The notes under the pieces: generated by a model
The model's input: the letters and a program-made list of their open reading frames with translations, nothing else
Databases searched by the model: none
Told to the model about the DNA's origin: nothing
Origin: Rhodospirillales bacterium
GTDB taxonomy: Bacteria; Pseudomonadota; Alphaproteobacteria; CACIAM-22H2
Length of the DNA: 5,546 nucleotides
NCBI GenBank assembly: GCA_016195145.1
Contig: JACQAF010000261.1
Span: 1 to 5,546, forward strand
Reading direction: 5' to 3'
In this document: in pieces, positions 1 to 4,439 of the stretch
How the letters are laid out: the number at the start of each line of letters is the position of its first letter
Position numbering within the stretch: position 1 is the stretch's first letter
Translations under genes and position numbers: made by a program

Positions 1-152
1 CGACCGAAGGTCTCGGCTCCCTGGTCGACGCCGACCTCGCCAAGGAAAGCGCGGCGCTGCAGTCCTTGCAGGTCAAGCAGCAGCTTGGCGTGCAGGCGCT
101 CGGCATCGCCAACCAGGCCCCGCAAGTACTGCTCGGCCTGTTCCGTAACTAA
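1..152 (+). CDS. Flagellin, C-terminal end only (5' part lies outside the window)
   Basis: This is the last 49 codons of a flagellin gene, read from base 3 (frame 3) to a TAA at 150-152. The translation contains SLVDADLAKESAALQSLQ, then VKQQLGVQALGIANQAPQ, and ends LLGLFRN. That is the typical D0 C-terminal helix of alphaproteobacterial flagellins: an amphipathic helix with the V-K-Q-Q-L-G-x-Q-A-L-x-I-A-N-Q core and an L-L-x-L-F-R ending. In the family this helix pairs with the N-terminal D0 helix to line the filament core, and it carries export and polymerisation information. The N-terminus and variable D2/D3 region are not visible, so the total length and paralogue identity are unknown. The next genes on the same strand are flbT and flaF, which control flagellin, and this supports the call. 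FlgL has a related tail but would not normally end this way or sit here. I leave the symbol blank because fliC, fla and flj naming cannot be settled from 49 residues. Confidence 0.93.
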   Translation, partial: TEGLGSLVDADLAKESAALQSLQVKQQLGVQALGIANQAPQVLLGLFRN

Positions 153-164
153 CGACAATGTCGG

Positions 165-196
165 CCGACCCGGCGGCAGGGCCGCCGGGCGGTCGG
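165..196 (+). terminator. GC-rich hairpin after the flagellin gene, candidate terminator or mRNA stabiliser
   Basis: Twelve bases after the flagellin stop, CCGACC+CGGCGGC (165-177) pairs with GCCGCCG (181-187) and GGTCGG (191-196). The loop is AGG, and there is a 3-nt GGC bulge on the right arm. That gives 13 G/C-rich base pairs. No T-run follows, so it is not a textbook intrinsic terminator. It may attenuate read-through into flbT or protect the 3' end of an abundant flagellin mRNA. The structure is seen in the sequence; the function is inferred. Confidence 0.45.
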
Positions 197-232
197 ATTG
201 GCAAGGCCGGTATCTTCGGTTAGGCTTCGGAT

Positions 233-643
233 ATGGCGCTGAAAATCGAGCTCAAGCCGGGTGAAAAGGTGATCGTCAACGGGGCCGTGATGGCTGCCGG
301 ACGGTCGGGGGCATCGCTGGTGCTCCACAACAAGGCGGTGCTGTTGCGTGGCAAGGATGTCATGCAGGAAAGCGACGCCGATACGCCCGCCAAGCGGCTC
401 TATTTCAGCATCATGCTGATGTACATCGACGCTTCCGGCCGCGACAAATACCGCCGGCGCTTCGACGAACTCTGGGACGATTACAATTCCGCGACGACGA
501 TGAAGTCGACCGGGGAAACGCTGCGCAAGATCCTCCAGAACGTCGAGACCGGCGATTTCTACAATGCGATGAAAGAATGCAAGAACCTGATCGCTTTCGA
601 AGCAAAGCTGTTGGGGCTGGATCAGAAGGAGAAAGGTCGATGA
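233..643 (+). CDS. flbT: FlbT, post-transcriptional regulator of flagellin
   Basis: This 136-residue protein matches FlbT in length (usually about 130-150 aa) and in landmarks. It has an N-terminal LKPGEKVIVNGAV stretch (residues 7-19), a basic/aliphatic VLHNKAVLLRGKDVMQE block (30-46), and the family hallmark DADTPAKRLYF (48-58). A helical C-terminal half follows. In Caulobacter, FlbT associates with the 5' untranslated region of flagellin mRNA and lowers its translation and stability until the hook-basal body is complete. In some other alphaproteobacteria it acts positively, so the sign of regulation here is not certain. The protein is cytoplasmic, with no signal peptide or membrane segment. 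The ATG at 233 matches the expected FlbT N-terminus, although no clear Shine-Dalgarno sequence precedes it, which suggests weak or regulated translation. It overlaps flaF by the ATGA at 640-643, so the two are very probably translationally coupled. Confidence 0.95.
   Translation: MALKIELKPGEKVIVNGAVMAAGRSGASLVLHNKAVLLRGKDVMQESDADTPAKRLYFSIMLMYIDASGRDKYRRRFDELWDDYNSATTMKSTGETLRKILQNVETGDFYNAMKECKNLIAFEAKLLGLDQKEKGR
626..631 (+). promoter_or_regulatory. Strong ribosome binding site of flaF, inside the end of flbT
   Basis: AAGGAG lies 8 nt before the ATG at 640. It decides the flaF start: in the same frame an earlier ATG at 577 would add 21 residues that read as the out-of-frame interior of flbT. 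It also contrasts with the almost absent Shine-Dalgarno sequence of flbT. Confidence 0.85.
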
Positions 644-984
644 GCGGCTATGCTGCCTATGGGTATACGCAGAATGTCACCGAAACCTCGCGCGACGTCG
701 AATACCGGCTGTTGGCGCAGGTCACCTCGGCGTTGAGCAAGGCGCGCGAGAACGCGTCCGATGCGCCGAAGTTGATTGACGCATTGATGTGGAACAAGCA
801 GGTCTGGGATGCCTTTATCTGCGACTTGTCGTCGGAAGCGAATCGGCTGCCGAAGGAGCTGCGGGCGCGGCTGATCGGCATCGGTCTGTGGGTCAATCGC
901 GAGACCACGGCGGCGATCGATGGGGGCGGCGATCTCGATGCGTTGATCGGCGTTAACCGGACCATCATGCAAGGGCTGCGCTGA
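640..984 (+). CDS. flaF: FlaF, flagellin synthesis activator / flagellin-binding factor
   Basis: This is a 114-residue protein, the usual FlaF size. FlaF features include a short N-terminal YAAYGYTQNVTETSRDVEY segment (residues 4-22), ALMWNKQVWDAF (48-59), and a conserved block from NRLPKEL to GLWVNRET (68-89). It is all-helical in appearance and cytoplasmic. In Caulobacter, FlaF is needed for flagellin production and acts as a flagellin-binding secretion factor, opposing or working with FlbT. The start is the ATG at 640, preceded by AAGGAG and overlapping the flbT stop as ATGA. The stop codon lies inside a near-perfect palindrome (978-995), followed by a second stable hairpin, so the flagellin-flbT-flaF unit probably ends here. 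No frameshift or missing region is visible. Confidence 0.94.
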   Translation: MSGYAAYGYTQNVTETSRDVEYRLLAQVTSALSKARENASDAPKLIDALMWNKQVWDAFICDLSSEANRLPKELRARLIGIGLWVNRETTAAIDGGGDLDALIGVNRTIMQGLR

Positions 985-995
985 GGTCTCAGCGC
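978..995. repeat. Perfect palindrome overlapping the flaF stop codon
   Basis: GCGCTGAG-GT-CTCAGCGC is a perfect 8-bp inverted repeat with a 2-nt centre. As RNA it gives a 7-bp stem with a GGTC tetraloop. The flaF TGA (982-984) lies in the left arm. It could form a 3'-end mRNA structure together with the hairpin at 1000-1021. Confidence 0.6.
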
Positions 996-999
996 CGTT

Positions 1000-1021
1000 C
1001 CGGCTGGCGCATGCCGGCCGG
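1000..1021 (+). terminator. Stable hairpin after flaF, candidate transcription terminator
   Basis: CCGGCTGGC (1000-1008) pairs with GCCGGCCGG (1013-1021) along 9 positions, one of them a G-T wobble, around a GCAT tetraloop. It starts 15 nt after the flaF stop and 95 nt before the permease start. There is no T-run behind it, so termination would be inefficient or factor-assisted, as is common in GC-rich alphaproteobacteria. The structure is clear; the function is inferred. Confidence 0.5.
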
Positions 1022-1101
1022 CCGATGTTCGCCAACGCGATTTTCTCGGATCAGCGGGCGCGTCCGCTTGGTTGCGGATCGCGCCGTCATCGCGATTTCG
1101 G

Positions 1102-1107
1102 CATAAT
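1102..1107 (+). promoter_or_regulatory. Possible -10 element (CATAAT) for the permease gene
   Basis: CATAAT ends 8 nt before the ATG at 1116. If it is a -10 box, transcription would start almost at the start codon and give a leaderless or nearly leaderless mRNA. That would agree with the missing Shine-Dalgarno sequence. No convincing -35 box lies at the normal distance, so this is a weak call. Confidence 0.2.
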
Positions 1108-1115
1108 GGGTCACG

Positions 1116-1859
1116 ATGCTCGACCCCGCCGCCCTCATCGCCATTGCCCTGATCTTCCTCTTGGCTGGCAGCGTGAAAGGGGTCATCGGGCTTGGCCTTC
1201 CGACCGTCGCCCTTGCGTTGCTCGCCGTAATGGTCGGGCTACAGCCCGCAATGGCCTTGCTCCTTGTGCCGTCATTCGTGACCAATCTCTGGCAGGCATT
1301 CTCGGGCGGTAATAGCCGGATGATCGTTGTCCGGACTTGGCCGTTTCTCCTCGCCGCTACGCTCACCGTGTGGATCGGCGCGCAAGCCCTGCCGCGGGTC
1401 GACGTTGCGTTGCTCGCGGGGCTGCTCGGCGTGCTCCTCGTGGCCTATGCGGCGGCGAATCTGGTCGGCCGATCGATAAGCATCCCGCGGCGTTGGGAGA
1501 TCTGGGCTGGGCCGGTTTTTGGCGCAGCGAACGGGGTGCTGACCGGGATGACCGGTTCGTTCGTCGTGCCCGGCGTGCTCTATCTCCAGGCGATCGGATT
1601 GCCGCGCGAAGCCCTCGTCCAGGCGATGGGAATCCTGTTCACCGCCTCGACCGCTGCGCTGGCGGTAGCCCTGGGCGGGCAGAGGCTGCTGACGGTCGAA
1701 CTTGCGACGGTCTCCGCAGCCGCTGTGGCGCCGGCGATCATCGGCATGGTTCTCGGGCGACGTCTCCGGCAGACGCTGTCGGAAGCATCCTTTAGGCGCG
1801 CTTTCTTTTGGTCCCTGCTGGCGCTCGGCGTTTACATCGTCGTCCGGTCGGTGCGATGA
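1116..1859 (+). CDS. TauE/SafE-family membrane permease (sulfite/organic-anion exporter family)
   Basis: This 247-residue, very hydrophobic inner-membrane protein has the internal two-fold repeat of the TauE/SafE family (formerly DUF81). Each half carries the family's glycine-rich membrane signature: KGVIGLGLPT (residues 21-30) and NGVLTGMTGSFVVP (139-152). I count about eight membrane segments, near residues 5-20, 26-60 (two), 75-92, 96-117, 128-160, 168-187, 197-214 and 229-244. Family members export sulfite, sulfonates, sulfoacetate or related anions; the substrate cannot be read from this sequence. The start is well fixed, since an in-frame TAA at 1104-1106 lies just upstream and ATG 1116 is the first start codon after it. 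There is no good Shine-Dalgarno sequence. It follows flaF after two hairpins and so is probably a separate transcription unit, and it converges with the methyltransferase gene. No known flagellar role is evident. Confidence 0.88.
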   Translation: MLDPAALIAIALIFLLAGSVKGVIGLGLPTVALALLAVMVGLQPAMALLLVPSFVTNLWQAFSGGNSRMIVVRTWPFLLAATLTVWIGAQALPRVDVALLAGLLGVLLVAYAAANLVGRSISIPRRWEIWAGPVFGAANGVLTGMTGSFVVPGVLYLQAIGLPREALVQAMGILFTASTAALAVALGGQRLLTVELATVSAAAVAPAIIGMVLGRRLRQTLSEASFRRAFFWSLLALGVYIVVRSVR

Positions 1860-1869
1860 CCGATGCGTC

Positions 1870-1917
1870 GCCGGTCAATCCGGCCTGCCGAGCACGAAAA
1901 ACGCCGATTTGACCGGC
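1870..1917. terminator. Imperfect 15-bp inverted repeat at a convergent gene junction
   Basis: Bases 1870-1884 and 1903-1917 are reverse complements at 13 of 15 positions. The outer 9 bp are perfect (GCCGGTCAA / TTGACCGGC), then come two mismatches, then four paired bases around an 18-nt spacer. It spans the methyltransferase stop codon (1875-1877) and starts 11 nt after the permease stop. It could serve as a two-way transcription end signal. Neither side has a T-run, and the right arm is coding sequence, so chance remains possible. Confidence 0.35.
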
Positions 1918-3230
1918 ACGCCAGCCTCCTCGCGGACCACGCCATCCTCGCACGACGCTACGGTAAGGCCGTTCGCCGCCGCCAGACGGGCGATATAGCC
2001 TCGTCCGTGACGGTAACGCTGCCCGGGGCCGAGATCGACATCGGCACCGTCGCTGTCTTCGACGGAAAACGCCACGAGGCCGCGCGGGCGAAGCGCCGCA
2101 GCGACGGCGGGAAAGATCGTTTCGAGGCGACCGACATAAACGAACACATCGGCGGCGATGACGATATCCCACGCCGAAACGCTTTCCAACAAGGCGGCGA
2201 GGATATCGCCGGCTATCAGCCGGTCGTAAATGCCGCGTTTACGGGCGATGTCGATCATCCGCGGCGACAGGTCGACGCCGACCAGCCGGCCAGCCATGTC
2301 CTTGAACGCCACGCCGGAAAGGCCGGTGCCGCAGCCGAGATCGAGCACGTCGAATGGCCCGGTCCGGCCGCCGGCGATACGGTCGACGGCTGCACGAAGC
2401 GCGGCCGGGCCTTGATAGCCGAGTTTGGCGGTCAGATGTTCGTCGAAACGCCCGGCATATCCGTCGAACAGGTTGCGAATGTATTCCGGGGAATAGCTGT
2501 CGGGCAGCGGGGCGGCAGGATTGAGCAAGGCGAGCATGGCGCGGCCGCCATGCTTGTCGGTCAGGTCGATCCGCAGATAGGCATTGATCGCGGTGATGGA
2601 GCCTTCGATATTGCCGGTGTTCCGCCAAAGCGTGGCGAGTCCGACATAGGCTTCGCCGTAATTGGGGCGCAGGCGAATCGCTTCAAGGAACGCCTCTGCC
2701 GCCTCGGCCGGATGGCCAAGCTGGCTGAGAATCTCGCCGAGATTCATCCGCATGACCGGATTTGCCGGATTGGCGGCGATGGCGTGTCGCAAATGGGGCA
2801 GAGCTTCGGCGAGCCGTCCCGTATTGGCGAGAAGAAGGGCGAGGTTGTTGTGCGCCGACGCGAGCGAGGGCTCAAGTGCAACCGCCTGGCGAAAGGCGGC
2901 TTCGGCTTCGGGCAGCCGGTTCTGGGCGCGACAAACGAGGCCGAGATGATCGTAGATGCCGCCGTCGTTGCCGCGAATCGATATCGCTTTTTCGAGGCGG
3001 GCTTGCGCGTCGTCGTAACGGCCATCGGTCCAGGCGGCGACGCCAGCAAGGTTGAGGGCGTCGGCGTTGACCGGATCGAGCGCTAGCGCCCGGATATAAA
3101 ATCCCTCGGCCTCGGCCAGTCGGCCGGCCTGGTGCGCCGTTATGCCGTGATTGACCAGCGTCGCAGCCTCGCGGGCGGCGGTCGTCTGGGGTTGGCGGGA
3201 CGGGACGGGGGCGGAACGGCCCTGTCTCAT
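1875..3230 (-). CDS. TPR-repeat SAM-dependent methyltransferase (fusion protein)
   Basis: This 451-residue two-part protein has about six TPR units in residues 23-226, recognisable by the repeated G-R-x-x-E-A, A-x-A and A-L-x-L-x-P-x spacing (for example NADALNLAGVAAWTDGRYDD and SAHNNLALLLANTGRLAEA). Next comes a linker, SPEYIRNLFDGYAGRFDEHL (247-266), seen in TPR-linked methyltransferases of the COG4976 type. A class I Rossmann methyltransferase follows, with motif I VLDLGCGTGLSG (295-306), the acidic SAM-ribose position in VGVDLSPRMI (317-326) and motif IV DIVIAADVFVYVG (355-367). It is probably cytoplasmic. The substrate is unknown; position beside flagellar genes suggests flagellin or its glycan. 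I chose ATG 3230, preceded by a weak GAAG at 3239-3242. An in-frame TTG at 3278 would add 16 residues but lacks a ribosome site and lies close to the CtrA-type box. The gene runs in the same direction as flgKL. Confidence 0.88.
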   Translation of the reverse strand: MRQGRSAPVPSRQPQTTAAREAATLVNHGITAHQAGRLAEAEGFYIRALALDPVNADALNLAGVAAWTDGRYDDAQARLEKAISIRGNDGGIYDHLGLVCRAQNRLPEAEAAFRQAVALEPSLASAHNNLALLLANTGRLAEALPHLRHAIAANPANPVMRMNLGEILSQLGHPAEAAEAFLEAIRLRPNYGEAYVGLATLWRNTGNIEGSITAINAYLRIDLTDKHGGRAMLALLNPAAPLPDSYSPEYIRNLFDGYAGRFDEHLTAKLGYQGPAALRAAVDRIAGGRTGPFDVLDLGCGTGLSGVAFKDMAGRLVGVDLSPRMIDIARKRGIYDRLIAGDILAALLESVSAWDIVIAADVFVYVGRLETIFPAVAAALRPRGLVAFSVEDSDGADVDLGPGQRYRHGRGYIARLAAANGLTVASCEDGVVREEAGVPVKSAFFVLGRPD

Positions 3231-3306
3231 GATTGACGCTTCATGATCGGCGAATCTCTCCGGCAGGCGCCCGGCCAATCGGGCGGCGATAGTGTTCGCC
3301 GGAATC

Positions 3307-3323
3307 GTTAAGTATCGCTTAAC
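3307..3323. promoter_or_regulatory. CtrA-type binding site, TTAA-N7-TTAAC, palindromic
   Basis: The 17-bp GTTAAG-TATCG-CTTAAC gives TTAA-N7-TTAAC when read on either strand, an exact match to the full CtrA box known from Caulobacter and other alphaproteobacteria. It lies in the gap between flgL and the TPR-methyltransferase, about 77 bp before the methyltransferase ATG at 3230. Read leftward, the TTAACGA half (3311-3305) is followed after 11 nt by ACTATCGC (3293-3286). That partly fits the housekeeping -10 pattern GCTANAWC at an allowed spacing, so the box would cover the -35 region, the usual position for CtrA activation. CtrA controls motility genes in many alphaproteobacteria. Binding here is inferred. 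Flanking AATC (3303-3306) and GATT (3327-3330) extend the dyad with a 3-nt bulge. Confidence 0.6.
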
Positions 3324-3369
3324 CTAGATTCGATGCGCCGTCCTGAAACGGCCGGGACCGTCGCATTGA

Positions 3370-4416
3370 TTACAGGAAGTTGGCGAGCGAGAGATTTTTG
3401 AGGCTGGCCAGCACGCGATAAGAGGCTTCGAGGTTGGTCTGCAAGGCGGTCAGGCGCGTGGCGCTTGCGGCCATATCGACATCCTCGACATCGCTGATCT
3501 GGGTCTGGAGCAGGGTCAGGAAATCGTCGTGGCGGCCGGCGATGTCCTTTATGGTCGCCTGCTTGATGCCGAGCTTGCTGCCGTCGGCGACGATCTGCTT
3601 GAAACCCGCGTCGAGATCGTCAGCGGCGAGTCTCGCCACCTCGCGGAAGCCGGCATCGGTCGTGGCGTTCAGATCGGTCGTTGCCAGAGCATAGAGTCCG
3701 CGCAAGACCGCCTTGAAGCCGCTCGTGTCGCCGCGGATGCCGTATTCGAGGTCGAGACCGGCATCGATCCGCGCCGAAAGATTCGGCGCGGCACCCGTTT
3801 CGCCGTTGTAATAATACGCCGGGGCGCTGCTGGCGGGGGCGGCAAGCTCCGACGCAATGGCGTTGTAGCGCGCCGTGCCGGAAGCGGTGTTGGTTAGGGG
3901 AAAGGCGCCGTCGAGAATAGCGACATTGTCGAGCGGCGTGCCGGCGGTGCCGATCGCGCCGGGAGCCGTGAAAGGTCGGACATCGGTCTGCCGGCCGGCG
4001 AAAAGATAGGCACCGTCGACCTGGCTGTTGAGCAGGGCTAGAACCTCGGCCAAGCGGGCCTGGGCCTCGGCCTTCAAGGCGCCATTGCCGGTGGCGGCCG
4101 GGAGGCCGGCCGGCGTGCTGGCGACGCGGGCGGCGTTCCGGATTTCGGTAGCGATATCGGCGACGCGATTCAGGGCGTGCTGGGTGGTTTCCATCCGCAC
4201 CTGGGTGACGGCGATGGTATTTTTGTAGGTATCGATCGTCGTCTTGGTGTTGTTGAGGTTGAGCGAGACTTGGGCCGCATCCCGCAGGCCGCTATAGGTC
4301 TGGGCTTTTTTCCCCGAGACGACCTGGTTCTGCGCCTGCTGAAGCTGCTTCTGGATATTGGTGATCTGGGTCAGCAGAGTCTGATTTTGAATCTGGGTCG
4401 AGATGTTCGTGCTCAT
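3370..4416 (-). CDS. flgL: FlgL, hook-filament junction protein (HAP3)
   Basis: This 348-residue protein belongs to the flagellin superfamily. Its N-terminal helix (residues 1-100) has the family pattern, including LTQITNIQKQLQQAQNQVVSG (from residue 15) and a conserved Y-S-G-L-R-D-A-A-Q-V stretch (41-50). FlgL's characteristic VDGAYLFAGRQTDVRPF lies at 133-149. The C-terminal helix LEASYRVLASLKNLSLANFL (329-348) closes the D0 domain. The middle is alanine- and glycine-rich, as expected of the variable exposed domain. FlgL is exported by the flagellar type III apparatus and sits between FlgK and the first flagellin. It has no cleaved signal peptide. The start ATG 4416 has GGAG 7 nt upstream. 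It follows flgK by 23 nt in the same direction, the classic flgKL pair. I see no clear terminator after it, so some transcripts could continue into the methyltransferase gene. Confidence 0.94.
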   Translation of the reverse strand: MSTNISTQIQNQTLLTQITNIQKQLQQAQNQVVSGKKAQTYSGLRDAAQVSLNLNNTKTTIDTYKNTIAVTQVRMETTQHALNRVADIATEIRNAARVASTPAGLPAATGNGALKAEAQARLAEVLALLNSQVDGAYLFAGRQTDVRPFTAPGAIGTAGTPLDNVAILDGAFPLTNTASGTARYNAIASELAAPASSAPAYYYNGETGAAPNLSARIDAGLDLEYGIRGDTSGFKAVLRGLYALATTDLNATTDAGFREVARLAADDLDAGFKQIVADGSKLGIKQATIKDIAGRHDDFLTLLQTQISDVEDVDMAASATRLTALQTNLEASYRVLASLKNLSLANFL

Positions 4417-4423
4417 GATGAAT

Positions 4424-4427
4424 CTCC
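4424..4427 (-). promoter_or_regulatory. Ribosome binding site of flgL
   Basis: GGAG on the minus strand lies 7 nt before the flgL ATG, inside the 23-nt flgK-flgL gap. It supports the start at 4416 and separate initiation of flgL on a shared flgKL message. Confidence 0.75.
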
Positions 4428-4439
4428 GTAGCGCTCTGC

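Noticed and set aside
190..232. Sigma-54-type or other promoter between flagellin and flbT
   Set aside because: TTGGCA (198-203) looks like part of a -24 element, but no GC lies at the needed distance, and no paired -35/-10 boxes are found. The CTTCGG direct repeat (214-219, 225-230) is too short to interpret.
622..1035. Minus-strand open frames (to 137 codons) opposite flaF
   Set aside because: They overlap the well-supported flaF gene, and the translation is low-complexity and Arg/Pro-rich with no family features.
1025..1795. Plus-strand frames at 1025-1312 and 1337-1795 overlapping the permease gene
   Set aside because: Their Arg-rich translations are alternative-frame products of the TauE/SafE gene, whose own frame shows membrane segments and both family motifs.
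1863..3086. A 407-codon open frame on the plus strand opposite the methyltransferase gene
   Set aside because: It lies almost wholly inside the antisense of a gene with clear TPR and SAM motifs. Its translation has no recognisable domain, and long antisense frames are expected in GC-rich DNA.
3331..3369. Terminator after flgL
   Set aside because: Only alternative 4-bp stems (CCGT/ACGG) with 6-nt loops can form, with no T-run. They are too weak to call.
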